Assembly (NCBI RefSeq): GCF_002813295.1
Contig: NZ_PHUE01000001.1
Span: 620,001 to 684,000 of the forward strand
DNA: 64,000 nucleotides
DNA from: Flavobacterium sp. 5
Lineage (GTDB): Bacteria; Bacteroidota; Bacteroidia; Flavobacteriales; Flavobacteriaceae
Direction of reading: 5' to 3'
Below, piece after piece: positions 28,080 through 36,337 of this stretch. Every line of letters starts with the position of its first letter. Positions within the stretch are counted from its first letter, which is position 1. A model generated the notes under the pieces. It saw only the letters and a list, made by a program, of their open reading frames with translations. It was not told where the DNA came from and searched no databases. The position numbers were made by a program, and so were the translations under genes.

Positions 28080-29249
28080 TTAATTGCTGATTTTATTGAT
28101 AATCTCCAACTCTTTAGCTGTAGGAGTTAATCCAGAAAAATTCCAATAATCAGTCAAAATAGAATTTTTTGCATTAAAGAGTGTCTTATCTTTAAAAACC
28201 TGGCTATCATTATAGGTGAAATTTTGGATATTAAAATTAGTCGTTATTAGATTATTCAATATCTCAATATTTTTTATTTCATTACCAACATTAACGCTAT
28301 AATTGATTTCCTCATTGGAACTAACTAAATAATAATTACCAAGATCTAATCTGTAATTTGTTTTAAACTTAGATCTAATTATATTTTTAGCCCCTTTTGC
28401 TGTTTTTTCATCAACAGCAACCAAAGCTTCAGGAGAAATCACTGCTGTTATCTCTATTATTAATTTTCTTTTAACATCATAAACAATTTTAAAATCATCT
28501 AACAAATCTGTTGTTTTATCAACAGGTATTGGAGTAGCTATTATATCATTATATCCTTCATTTAAAGCATTTACCTTTACAACAAAAGTATATTTTTTTC
28601 TTATTTTCTCATCCAATAATGGTCTCAAAACTGAGAAAACATAATACTTCTCCATCATAGAATTTAAATTATATCCCAAGAGATCCGAAAAAACCAAATC
28701 ATCAACCAAACCGAAAGAACGATTTTGTTCTAATAATAAAATTGATTTCACCTTTTTTTGTTCTTTATATAATTGAAAATTAATGAGTCCATCATTAAAA
28801 TAGGTGTAATCTCCATTTAATTTAAAAAACTCTCTAGAATATACTTTTAACCTAGCCGGCACATTAAGAGTTTTAGTTGAATTTTCAACCAAATCTTTAA
28901 CGATTTCATGTGGATTTTTGCTAGTTATTACAATATCATCCAGTGTATTAAGCTTACTCTTTAGATAAAAAATATTTTCTTCTTGATTTAAAGAAGCCCA
29001 CTTTATTATAATAGGTAAATAAGAGGAATGTGTAACTTTTAAATTTGATCCACCTTTAAGTTCAAACACAACAGTACCTTCGGTATTAGTCATTAAAACT
29101 TGTTTTGTTTTTAAAACTAAAACTACCGCACCATCAACAGGTTGATTCGTATCTACGTCCAACAGTATTACTTTTTTTTCATTGGTTTGCGAAAAAACAG
29201 TAAAACATAAAATAAACTGAAACAAAACAAGTATTTTTTTCATATTCAT
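28080..29249 (-). CDS. Exported protein with carboxypeptidase-like regulatory (peptidase-associated) domain
   Basis: A 389-residue protein with a signal peptide (about residues 1-20, VFSQ). Residues 25-100 form a CarboxypepD_reg-like beta-sandwich (VILLDVDTNQPVDGAVVLVL to NTLDDIVIT). The remainder, about 290 residues, begins with KNPHEIVKDLVEN and fits the long mixed region found in many Bacteroidota proteins of this type, with no recognisable catalytic motif. It is a single gene convergent with the methyltransferase gene (stops one base apart). Function is unknown. Confidence 0.75.
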   Translation of the reverse strand: MNMKKILVLFQFILCFTVFSQTNEKKVILLDVDTNQPVDGAVVLVLKTKQVLMTNTEGTVVFELKGGSNLKVTHSSYLPIIIKWASLNQEENIFYLKSKLNTLDDIVITSKNPHEIVKDLVENSTKTLNVPARLKVYSREFFKLNGDYTYFNDGLINFQLYKEQKKVKSILLLEQNRSFGLVDDLVFSDLLGYNLNSMMEKYYVFSVLRPLLDEKIRKKYTFVVKVNALNEGYNDIIATPIPVDKTTDLLDDFKIVYDVKRKLIIEITAVISPEALVAVDEKTAKGAKNIIRSKFKTNYRLDLGNYYLVSSNEEINYSVNVGNEIKNIEILNNLITTNFNIQNFTYNDSQVFKDKTLFNAKNSILTDYWNFSGLTPTAKELEIINKISN

Positions 29250-29362
29250 TAAATATAAATAACTAATTCATGAAAAAGCTTTTAAAAATATAAAAAAAAA
29301 CAATTACAACATCAATTTTATAGAATAAAAAGAATTAAAAAAGTAAGTTTATTATATAAAAA

Positions 29363-29388
29363 AAACCTGTGCATAAAAACACAGGTTT
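29363..29388 (-). terminator. Terminator of the ferredoxin gene
   Basis: AAACCTGTG (29363-29371) pairs with CACAGGTTT (29380-29388). Read on the minus strand the stem is followed by a run of T, so it ends the ferredoxin transcript. Confidence 0.85.
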
Positions 29389-29411
29389 AGTAAATATAGT
29401 GATATAAACTA

Positions 29412-29762
29412 TTATTCGTTGTGTAAAAAAGACTGTCTATTCAATAAAGTCTCTTCAGACTCAACATGATTATCGTCAGGAATACAACAATCAACTGGAC
29501 ATACAGCTGCACATTGAGGCTCATCGTGGAATCCTTTACATTCGGTACATTTTCCTGGAACAATGTAATAGATTTCGTCAGAGATTGGCGTTTGTGCCTC
29601 ATCTGAATCAACTTCGCTACCATCTGGCAAAATTACTTTCCCTTTTAGTTTTGTTCCATCTTTATATCTCCAATCATCTGCTCCTTCATATATAGCAGTG
29701 TTTGGGCATTCTGGTTCACAAGCCCCACAATTGATGCATTCGTCGGTTATTATAATTGCCAT
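29412..29762 (-). CDS. Dicluster [4Fe-4S] ferredoxin
   Basis: A small cytosolic electron carrier. I start it at the ATG at 29762 (116 residues, [10 protein letters not shown]); an in-frame TTG at 29831 would add 23 residues without family similarity. Two cluster motifs are visible: CxxCxxCxxxCP with Cys9, 12, 15 and 19, and a second Cys72, 75, 84, 88 set in the loose form [18 protein letters not shown]. Between them is a roughly 50-residue insertion, as in the YfhL/dicluster type. It is divergent from the acyl-CoA reductase gene; the two share a 145-bp promoter region. Confidence 0.92.
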   Translation of the reverse strand: MAIIITDECINCGACEPECPNTAIYEGADDWRYKDGTKLKGKVILPDGSEVDSDEAQTPISDEIYYIVPGKCTECKGFHDEPQCAAVCPVDCCIPDDNHVESEETLLNRQSFLHNE

Positions 29763-29797
29763 TTTTTGTCTAGTTTTTAAAATTGAAAGTTCAAAAT

Positions 29798-29831
29798 CAA
29801 AAGTATGATAATTCGAAATACGAATACTCAA
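29798..29831 (-). promoter_or_regulatory. Candidate promoter for the ferredoxin gene
   Basis: On the minus strand a TTG (plus 29829-29831) is followed after 23 bases by TACTTTTG (plus 29798-29805), an exact TAnnTTTG. It lies 35 bases before the ferredoxin ATG. The spacer is a little long. Confidence 0.45.
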
Positions 29832-29838
29832 ACAACTT

Positions 29839-29869
29839 TTGTCTAAAGCTTATAAAAAGCTTATTTTTG
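29839..29869 (+). promoter_or_regulatory. Candidate promoter for the acyl-CoA reductase gene
   Basis: TTG at 29839-29841, a 20-nt spacer and TATTTTTG at 29862-29869 match the Bacteroidota TTG / TAnnTTTG promoter exactly. The start codon is 38 bases downstream. An AAGCTTA-type inverted repeat lies in the spacer. Confidence 0.6.
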
Positions 29870-29907
29870 TGCAAAATTACAATCAAAACTTTTCATAAAC
29901 AAACATT

Positions 29908-30966
29908 ATGACATTAGATACAAAAAAAAGTGCATTTGTTAAACTAGGAGAATTCTTAAATCAATTTAAAGATAAAAATTGTATTAAGAATGAAACTGTA
30001 TTTGGTAATGATTTGTTTTTTGAAAAATTCATCGATTTAATTCAACTTTCACAATCTCATAATGGTTGGTATACTCCAGAGCAAGTGCGTTTTGCAATTG
30101 CATCATGGGCAGAGGCATTAACGGAGGATAATTTAACTAAATGGCTTTCTACCTATGACTTCAGTACTATAAAACATAAAAACGTAGCATTGATACTAGC
30201 AGGAAACATTCCACTTGTTGGCTTTCACGATTTCTTATCTGTTATCCTTTCAGGACATAATGCTTTGATTAAAACTTCTTCTAATGACCAAAAGTTACTC
30301 CCTTTTCTAGCAAATTATCTAACAACTTTTGACCCAAATTTCAAGAGCAATTTCACATTTGTTGAAGGAAAACTAGAAAATTTTGACGCGGTTATTGCGA
30401 CTGGGAGTAACAATACTGCTCGTTATTTTGAATACTATTTTAAAAACAAGCCATCAATCATTAGAAAAAACAGAAATTCAGTCGCGGTATTGAATGGCAA
30501 GGAAACCAAAGAACAACTACTTGCATTAGGTGAAGATATTTTTAGATATTTCGGATTAGGATGCCGAAATGTTTCTAAACTTTTTGTTCCAAAAGGATAT
30601 TCATTTGAACCTTTTTTTGAAGCTATTTTTGAATACCAAGATGTTATTCATTATGAAAAATATGCTAATAATTATGATTACAACAAAGCCGTTTTCCTGA
30701 TGAGTAATTTCAAATTATTAGATAATGGATTTTTGACTATTAAAGAAGATTCGAGTTATGGCTCCCCTATCTCTAGTGTTTTTTATGAATATTATGAAAG
30801 CCTAGAAGATTTACAAAACCGTTTGGATAATGAAAGTGAGCAGATTCAGTGTATTGTAAGCAATAATCTTGTAAAAAACAGTATCGAATTTGGAACTACA
30901 CAAAAACCAAATTTATGGGATTATGCAGATAACGTTGACACCGTTTCTTTTCTATTAACAATATAA
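29908..30966 (+). CDS. LuxC-like acyl-CoA reductase
   Basis: A 352-residue aldehyde-dehydrogenase-fold protein of the acyl-CoA reductase (LuxC) family, which reduces acyl-CoA or acyl esters to aldehydes with NADPH. Family-like segments are LILAGNIPLVGFHDFLSVILSG (residues about 91-112), TGSNNTARYFEYYFKN and RYFGLGCRNVSKLFVPKGY, whose Cys is the likely acyl-binding nucleophile. No luxD/luxE partner is adjacent. It lies between the ferredoxin gene (divergent) and serC/serA. The physiological acyl substrate is not known. Confidence 0.85.
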   Translation: MTLDTKKSAFVKLGEFLNQFKDKNCIKNETVFGNDLFFEKFIDLIQLSQSHNGWYTPEQVRFAIASWAEALTEDNLTKWLSTYDFSTIKHKNVALILAGNIPLVGFHDFLSVILSGHNALIKTSSNDQKLLPFLANYLTTFDPNFKSNFTFVEGKLENFDAVIATGSNNTARYFEYYFKNKPSIIRKNRNSVAVLNGKETKEQLLALGEDIFRYFGLGCRNVSKLFVPKGYSFEPFFEAIFEYQDVIHYEKYANNYDYNKAVFLMSNFKLLDNGFLTIKEDSSYGSPISSVFYEYYESLEDLQNRLDNESEQIQCIVSNNLVKNSIEFGTTQKPNLWDYADNVDTVSFLLTI

Positions 30967-31158
30967 TTCAATCTTTTTATATTATTATGAATAATTTAAT
31001 GATTATTCGTACCGTATTTCCGAAATTTGCATTTTTAAAAAATCAGCCTTTAACTATAACTTGAAATTTCCCTATTTCAAAAAGTCCAAAAAAGGATAAA
31101 ATTGGTAATTTCTTTTGATAGTTAATCGATACAAATAAAAACAAACAGTAACTACACC

Positions 31159-32229
31159 ATGAAAAAACACAACTACAGCCCAGGACCATGTATTTTACCA
31201 CAAGAAGTTTTTGAAAAATCAGCTCAAGCCATTTTAAATTTTAATGACTCTGGTTTATCTCTTTTAGAAATTTCGCATCGTAGTAAAGATTTTGTCGCTG
31301 TAATGGAAGAAGCAAGATCTTTAGTTTTAGAACTTTTGAATTTAAAAGACAAAGGGTATCAAGTCCTATTTCTTGGAGGAGGTGCCAGTTTAGAATTCCT
31401 GATGATTCCTTATAACTTAATGAAAGAAAATGGCAAGGCAGCCTATCTGAATACGGGAACTTGGGCATCGGGAGCTATAAAAGAAGCAAAAATTTTCGGT
31501 ACAACTGATGTTGTTGCTTCTTCAGAAGAACAAAATTTTAATCATATCCCGAAAGGATATACTATACCTGCAGATGCAGATTATTTCCACTGTACTAGTA
31601 ACAATACTATTTTTGGAACTCAAATGAAAGAATTTCCAGAAACTAATATTCCGCTTGTTTGCGATATGAGTTCTGATATTTTTTCTAGAAAAATTGATTT
31701 TTCAAAATTTGATATTATTTACGCTGGAGCTCAAAAAAATATGGGTCCTGCTGGAACTACTTTGGTCGTTATCAAAGAGGAAGTTCTTGGAAAAACTGGA
31801 CGTACAATCCCAAGTATGTTAGATTATGCTAAACATATCAAAGCAGAAAGTATGTACAATACTCCTCCTGTTTTCCCTGTTTATGCTTCTTTATTGACTT
31901 TACAATGGTTAAAAAAACTAGGTGGAATTGAGGCTATCGAAAAGATAAACGATGCTAAAGCGGCTTTACTTTATGCAGAAATAGACAGGAATCCATTATT
32001 CAAAGGATCGGCTGCAGTTGAAGACCGTTCTAATATGAATGCAACATTTTTATTAAACGACGAATCACATGCTGCTAAATTTGACGAAATGTGGAAAGCT
32101 GCTGGGATTTCTGGATTACCAGGACATCGTTCTGTAGGAGGTTATAGAGCGTCTATGTACAATGCACTTCCATTGGAAAGCGTTCAAGTTCTTGTTGATG
32201 TAATGAAAGAGCTTGAGAAGAGTATTTAG
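31159..32229 (+). CDS. serC: Phosphoserine aminotransferase
   Basis: Converts 3-phosphohydroxypyruvate to phosphoserine in serine synthesis. The 356-residue PLP enzyme begins KKHNYSPGPCILP and shows FLGGGASLEF, the CTSNNTIFGTQ substrate loop, CDMSSDIFSR, and YAGAQKNMGPAG, whose Lys binds PLP. The C-terminus has GHRSVGGYRASMYNALPLE, diagnostic of SerC. serA follows after a 179-bp spacer containing a dispersed structured repeat. Confidence 0.97.
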   Translation: MKKHNYSPGPCILPQEVFEKSAQAILNFNDSGLSLLEISHRSKDFVAVMEEARSLVLELLNLKDKGYQVLFLGGGASLEFLMIPYNLMKENGKAAYLNTGTWASGAIKEAKIFGTTDVVASSEEQNFNHIPKGYTIPADADYFHCTSNNTIFGTQMKEFPETNIPLVCDMSSDIFSRKIDFSKFDIIYAGAQKNMGPAGTTLVVIKEEVLGKTGRTIPSMLDYAKHIKAESMYNTPPVFPVYASLLTLQWLKKLGGIEAIEKINDAKAALLYAEIDRNPLFKGSAAVEDRSNMNATFLLNDESHAAKFDEMWKAAGISGLPGHRSVGGYRASMYNALPLESVQVLVDVMKELEKSI

Positions 32230-32313
32230 TATTCAGATGGCAGATTTCAGTATTTTCAGTAGAGAAAATTGATGTTCTCCTTTAGATAAAGATTATATTA
32301 AAACATGAAGCCC

Positions 32314-32392
32314 TAGCCCTGATAGTAGTGAAAATCCTTTTTGAGGCTTTTTTGCCGAAAAAAGATTGAAACGGATAGCAGGATAAAGCTCC
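32314..32392 (+). repeat. Structured dispersed repeat, copy B
   Basis: The plus-strand counterpart of the repeat at 13718-13789. It has TAGCCCTGATAG and GTGAAAATCCTTTTT on the left, and AAAAAAGATTGAAACGG and ATAGCAGG on the right, with GGC/GCC-tipped hairpin sequence in the middle. It fills the serC-serA spacer and is not coding. Confidence 0.75.
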
Positions 32393-32408
32393 AAAACAAC
32401 AATTATAC

Positions 32409-33359
32409 ATGAAGATATTAGCAAACGACGGAATTTCTAAAAGCGGTATTACTGCGCTGGAAAAATTTGGTTTTGAAGTTATTACCACAAAAGTAGCACA
32501 GGAACAAGTTGCTAATTTTATAAACAAAAACGATATTGGAGTTCTATTGGTTCGAAGCGCTACTAAGGTTCGCAAAGATATCATTGATGCTTGTCCTAGT
32601 CTAAAAATCATAGGCCGTGGTGGTGTTGGCATGGATAATATTGATGTTGAATATGCCAAAAGCAAAGGAATTCATGTTATAAATACGCCAGCATCTTCAT
32701 CAGAATCTGTTGCTGAATTGGTTTTTGCTCATTTATTTACGGGTGTCAGGTTCTTGCATGATTCCAATAGAAACATGCCACTTGAAGGCGATATCAATTT
32801 TGAAGGTTTGAAAAAAGCATATGCCAATGGTATTGAACTTAGGGGTAAAACTCTTGGAATAATTGGTATGGGTCGAATCGGTAAGGCTGTTGCTAGAATG
32901 GCTATTGGTTTGGGTATGAAAGTTATTTATAGCGACATGCACATACCTCATAAAGATCTCAAAATTCATTTTTTTGATGGACAAACTATTAGCATATCAC
33001 TTAGTTCTCAATCCTTGGAATCTTTATTTGCAGCATGTGATTTTATTACTTTGCATGTTCCTGCTCAAGACGAATATGTAATTGGAGAGAAAGATTTTGA
33101 ATTGATGAAAGATGGTGTTGGAATTATTAATTGTGCACGCGGTGGTGCCATTGATGAAGTAGCATTGATAGAAGCATTGGATAATGGAAAAGTATTATTT
33201 GCCGGATTGGATGTTTATGAAAATGAGCCTAATCCAGAGATTACTATTTTAATGAATCCAAAAATTTCATTAACACCGCACATTGGTGCTGCTACCGAAG
33301 AAGCTCAAGATAGAATTGGTACTGAATTAGCACATCAAATTATTCAAATACTTAACTAA
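32409..33359 (+). CDS. serA: D-3-phosphoglycerate dehydrogenase
   Basis: First step of serine synthesis. At 316 residues it is the short form, without the C-terminal ACT serine-sensing domain, so feedback control is probably absent or different. Motifs: IGRGGVGMDNIDV, the dinucleotide fold GIIGMGRIGKAVA, catalytic Arg in NCARGGAIDE, and PHIGAATEEAQ with the catalytic His. serC is upstream on the same strand, so the two may be one transcript. A strong terminator follows at 33381. Confidence 0.95.
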   Translation: MKILANDGISKSGITALEKFGFEVITTKVAQEQVANFINKNDIGVLLVRSATKVRKDIIDACPSLKIIGRGGVGMDNIDVEYAKSKGIHVINTPASSSESVAELVFAHLFTGVRFLHDSNRNMPLEGDINFEGLKKAYANGIELRGKTLGIIGMGRIGKAVARMAIGLGMKVIYSDMHIPHKDLKIHFFDGQTISISLSSQSLESLFAACDFITLHVPAQDEYVIGEKDFELMKDGVGIINCARGGAIDEVALIEALDNGKVLFAGLDVYENEPNPEITILMNPKISLTPHIGAATEEAQDRIGTELAHQIIQILN

Positions 33360-33380
33360 GCATTTGATTTAAAATTATAT

Positions 33381-33425
33381 AGTTAGAAATTATTAACTTC
33401 TGTTACTAATTTCTAACTTTTTTTT
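33381..33425 (+). terminator. Rho-independent terminator after serA
   Basis: GTTAGAAATTA (33382-33392) pairs with TAATTTCTAAC (33407-33417), followed by nine T. Confidence 0.9.
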
Positions 33426-33429
33426 TGAT

Positions 33430-33437
33430 TATATTTG
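33430..33437 (+). promoter_or_regulatory. Promoter -7 element before the DUF937 gene
   Basis: TATATTTG matches TAnnTTTG exactly, 23 bases before the DUF937 start. No clear TTG is at the expected -33 distance. Confidence 0.45.
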
Positions 33438-33460
33438 ATATGAACCTTTAATCAGAAACT

Positions 33461-34018
33461 ATGTTTGAGCAATTAACACAATTAGTACAAGAATTTGGTC
33501 AAGATGCTGTTGTAAAAAACAATGCTGTTCCAAATGAAAAAAATGAAGCTGTAATGCAAGAAGCAGGAAATTCTATTTTTTCGAGTTTGCAAAAAATGGC
33601 TTCAGAAGGTGGTATTGAACAACTAGCTGGTTTATTACAAGGGAATAATGCCCAAAACTCTTCTAATCCAGCTGTTCAGAAAATTACTGAACAACTAACA
33701 GGAAGCTTGGGAGAAAAATTTGGTCTGGATAGCAATACCGCTTCTGGAGTTGCAGGAAGCATAATTCCTAAAGTACTAGGCGGACTGGTAAACAAAACTA
33801 ATGACCCGAATGATAGTTTTCAAATTACAGATTTAATTGGAGCAATTTCTGGAGGTGGTGCACAAACTTCGGGGATAATGGATGCTATCTCAAAATACGG
33901 AACACAATTTGGTTTGGATCAAAATGCCGATGGAAAAGTTGACATTGCAGATGCGATGGCAATATCAAAAAGTAGTGGCGGTATTGGAGGATTTCTTGGG
34001 AAGCTTTTTGGAAAATAA
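33461..34018 (+). CDS. DUF937 domain protein
   Basis: A 185-residue cytosolic protein of the DUF937 family, which has no established function. Visible features are a helical N-terminal part with FSSLQKMASEGGIEQLAGLLQG, a Gly-rich middle (SGVAGSIIPKVLGGLVNKTNDP) typical of the family, and a Gly/Lys-rich end (GGIGGFLGKLFGK) that could touch membranes. There is also an EF-hand-like DQNADGKVDIADAM near residue 150; it has the spacing of a calcium or dockerin-type loop, which may be a chance match. It stands alone after the serA terminator. Confidence 0.82.
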   Translation: MFEQLTQLVQEFGQDAVVKNNAVPNEKNEAVMQEAGNSIFSSLQKMASEGGIEQLAGLLQGNNAQNSSNPAVQKITEQLTGSLGEKFGLDSNTASGVAGSIIPKVLGGLVNKTNDPNDSFQITDLIGAISGGGAQTSGIMDAISKYGTQFGLDQNADGKVDIADAMAISKSSGGIGGFLGKLFGK

Positions 34019-34132
34019 TTATCTATTAAATAACTGCTTAAAGCTATATACTCTTTTCATTATCATATTTGCCTTAAATAAATAAGACTCATTTAAATCA
34101 TATAAGTCATTTAAGTTTATTATCCCTCTAGT

Positions 34133-34564
34133 ATGAAAAATTCAATTTATATATTGCTTATTCTATTTATAATTATTGCTTGCAATACTTCAAAATCTAC
34201 GATATCAAATACAGAAAAACCAATAACCACAGGTAATGATACTATAAAAATTGTAAATAAAGAATTAGAATATGAAGTCATTATTATCGAAACTGGTTTT
34301 GATTCTTGGCTTCAATCTACAGCTTTACCAAGGGGATATTATTCACAAAGTTATTTGGAAGCCAAAAATTATCCATACATTTTAGAATGGAACAACTGCG
34401 TACTTCAACCTCAAAGATACTCCCCAAACCTTTATGAAATGACGATCAATTATGAACCAACTATTAATTATGGTTATGAAGTAAACTATCTTATTTATAA
34501 CTACATGATTTATTTTCAAAACAAATACAATCAAAGATTATATGGTCGTGTTCCTTTGAGATAG
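34133..34564 (+). CDS. DUF6146 family lipoprotein
   Basis: A 143-residue predicted lipoprotein: a hydrophobic signal (residues 4-16) and Cys at about 17 (IIACNTS). The mature part is rich in Tyr and Asn, with DSWLQSTALPRGYYSQSYLE and a C-terminal helix-like YLIYNYMIYFQNKYNQRLYGR. It resembles the DUF6146 family seen in Flavobacteriia, of unknown role. No operon partner is evident. Confidence 0.75.
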   Translation: MKNSIYILLILFIIIACNTSKSTISNTEKPITTGNDTIKIVNKELEYEVIIIETGFDSWLQSTALPRGYYSQSYLEAKNYPYILEWNNCVLQPQRYSPNLYEMTINYEPTINYGYEVNYLIYNYMIYFQNKYNQRLYGRVPLR

Positions 34565-34667
34565 TAAATCACAACCTTTAAAATTTATCCCAAAATAAAA
34601 GTTAATTTAAAGACTAAAATTCTTCTTGTTTTTCATTCAGCATTAATGTTTTAAATACCAAAACCGT

Positions 34668-34675
34668 TATATTTG
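34668..34675 (+). promoter_or_regulatory. Promoter -7 element before the DUF6787 gene
   Basis: TATATTTG (exact TAnnTTTG), 21 bases before the start codon at 34697. Confidence 0.45.
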
Positions 34676-34696
34676 TAAAAAGGAATTAAAATACTA

Positions 34697-34999
34697 ATGA
34701 AACGATTGAAACAACGTTGGGGACTAACATCCAATTGGCAATTGGCTATAATATTTGTAGTTTTTGCTATTACCGGATCGGCGTCTGCATGGTTATCAAA
34801 ACCCTTTTGTATATGGTTAGGAATTGTCAAAGAGGATTTAGGTCATTGGTTTACTCCAGTTCGTTTACTATTAATTTTCCCTATTTATCAAGTTCTATTA
34901 GTTGCAATAGGCTTTCTTTTTGGACAATTTAAATTCTTTTGGGCTTTTGAAAAGAAAATGCTAAGAAGTATGGGATTAGGATTTATTTTTAAAGACTAA
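34697..34999 (+). CDS. DUF6787 small membrane protein
   Basis: A 100-residue inner-membrane protein with two predicted helices (about 16-34, and 51-73) and the N-terminal motif LKQRWGLTSNWQLAIIF; a FWAFEKKMLRSMGLGF tail follows. It resembles the DUF6787 family of Bacteroidota, of unknown function. It is short but in a well-spaced gene context with its own promoter-like element. Confidence 0.72.
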   Translation: MKRLKQRWGLTSNWQLAIIFVVFAITGSASAWLSKPFCIWLGIVKEDLGHWFTPVRLLLIFPIYQVLLVAIGFLFGQFKFFWAFEKKMLRSMGLGFIFKD

Positions 35000-35015
35000 A
35001 ATATTTTATTTTCCT

Positions 35016-35333
35016 TTATTTTATATTATTATTTACGTTTCCTTGAATCCAATATGTATATATCCAAGTCAATGTGAATGATGGAATTACATCGGTAAAC
35101 GGAATTATTTCTTCTAAAAAAGTTAAAATACCTGCCACCTTACCTACTCGACCTTTATACATTTTTGTAATTAAAAAACCAGCAAATGGTGCCCATACTA
35201 CATCTGAGAACTCCCCAATTCCAGGAATTACAAATGAAATCATTCCGATTGCATCAAAAACTAATCCTAATAAAAGCTTAGTTACTTTTTGTTTTTGATA
35301 AGTAGCTTCTGTCTCTAAATTATCCATTTTCAT
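35016..35333 (-). CDS. Small membrane protein, unknown function
   Basis: A 105-residue protein with two or three hydrophobic segments (about 20-40, 47-57, 66-95), including LLGLVFDAIGMISFVIPGIGEFSDVVWAPFAGFLITKMY. The motif pattern GxGExxDxxWAPxxG resembles small Bacteroidota membrane proteins of unknown role. It is convergent with the DUF6787 gene, 16 bases apart, and divergent from the ABC ATPase gene. I cannot assign a function. Confidence 0.65.
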   Translation of the reverse strand: MKMDNLETEATYQKQKVTKLLLGLVFDAIGMISFVIPGIGEFSDVVWAPFAGFLITKMYKGRVGKVAGILTFLEEIIPFTDVIPSFTLTWIYTYWIQGNVNNNIK

Positions 35334-35465
35334 AAAATTAATTCAAGATATAAATCTACAAAATCCAAATCGGATTACAATTAAAAGTATATACGTTAAA
35401 AATTATCGAAGCCATTATAATATCGAGAGAAACTTTTGTTTCTTTGTGAAAACAGTTTCAAAACA

Positions 35466-36155
35466 ATGATACACGCAAAAAACATACATAAATATTACGA
35501 TCAACTTGAAGTCTTAAAAGGAGTAGATTTGCATATTAAAAAAGGTGAAATTGTTTCTATTGTTGGTGCTTCGGGAGCAGGAAAAACGACACTTTTGCAA
35601 ATATTAGGAACACTAGACAAACCTAATTCAACAAAAAAAGAAAATCAAAATACTGAAAACGGAACTTTACTTGTTATAAACAATGAAGACATTTTGAAAA
35701 TGAATGACAAAACCCTGTCAAAATTCAGAAATCTGAATTTAGGTTTTATTTTTCAATTTCATCAATTATTACCAGAATTTACTGCTTTAGAGAATGTTTG
35801 TATTCCCGCTTATATTGCTAATAAACCCAAACAAGAAACCGAAAAGGAAGCAAAAAAACTATTAGAATATTTGGGATTATCTCACCGAATAAATCATAAA
35901 CCAAATGAACTTTCAGGTGGTGAACAACAACGTGTAGCTGTCGCAAGAGCATTAATTAACAAGCCTGATGTTATTTTTGCAGACGAACCTTCTGGAAACC
36001 TAGATACGCACTCTGCCGAAAATTTGCACCAATTATTTTTTCAACTTCGAGATGAATTCGGGCAAACTTTTGTAATTATAACTCATAATGAAGAATTGGC
36101 AAATATGGCCGATAGAAAATTAATTATGATAGATGGTCAAATTAGCAATCCTTAA
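35466..36155 (+). CDS. LolD/MacB-type ABC transporter ATP-binding protein
   Basis: A 229-residue ATPase for lipoprotein release or a MacB-like export system. I start it at the ATG at 35466; an in-frame TTG at 35436 would add ten residues with no family similarity. Walker A is [12 protein letters not shown], the Q-loop [16 protein letters not shown], the ABC signature [15 protein letters not shown], Walker [13 protein letters not shown], and the H-loop THNEELA. These match LolD closely. The permease partner (LolC/E) is not adjacent, which is common in Bacteroidota. A terminator follows at 36254. Confidence 0.92.
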   Translation: MIHAKNIHKYYDQLEVLKGVDLHIKKGEIVSIVGASGAGKTTLLQILGTLDKPNSTKKENQNTENGTLLVINNEDILKMNDKTLSKFRNLNLGFIFQFHQLLPEFTALENVCIPAYIANKPKQETEKEAKKLLEYLGLSHRINHKPNELSGGEQQRVAVARALINKPDVIFADEPSGNLDTHSAENLHQLFFQLRDEFGQTFVIITHNEELANMADRKLIMIDGQISNP

Positions 36156-36253
36156 TTGATACGACTTAACTTAAATATTTTCTAGAATTTATATATTTAT
36201 TCAAGTTCAATTTAAAATTTCCATTAAATACAAATCAGTTCTAAATAATATCA

Positions 36254-36289
36254 AAAAAAGGGTTGGACTTTAAAATCAAACCCTTTTTT
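36254..36289 (+). terminator. Terminator after the LolD-type gene
   Basis: AAAAAAGGGTTGGA pairs with TCAAACCCTTTTTT (one G-T wobble). Convergent with the envelope operon on the minus strand; its A-rich left arm could also serve that strand. Confidence 0.82.
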
Positions 36290-36337
36290 AAAGCTTAACC
36301 TTTTTGAGACAGCACCTCAAAAACCAGCATTACTTTA

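Noticed and set aside
29763..29831. Longer start (TTG) for the ferredoxin
   Set aside because: The extra residues have no family similarity, and the candidate ferredoxin promoter (29798-29831) lies inside this stretch. The ATG at 29762 gives the normal ferredoxin N-terminus.
32282..32665. 127-codon minus-strand ORF in the serC-serA spacer and serA start
   Set aside because: It runs antisense to serA and covers the structured repeat; no family likeness. The open frame is explained by chance in AT-rich DNA.
33900..33960. EF-hand or dockerin-type calcium loop in the DUF937 protein
   Set aside because: A single DxNxDGxxDxxD-like segment is present but no paired loop; it is too weak to claim as a domain.
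36301..36323. TTTTTGAG/CTCAAAAA stem as terminator of the CsgG-like operon
   Set aside because: Read on the minus strand the run following the stem is GG rather than T. It is more likely a dispersed hairpin or IS relic, reported as a finding.
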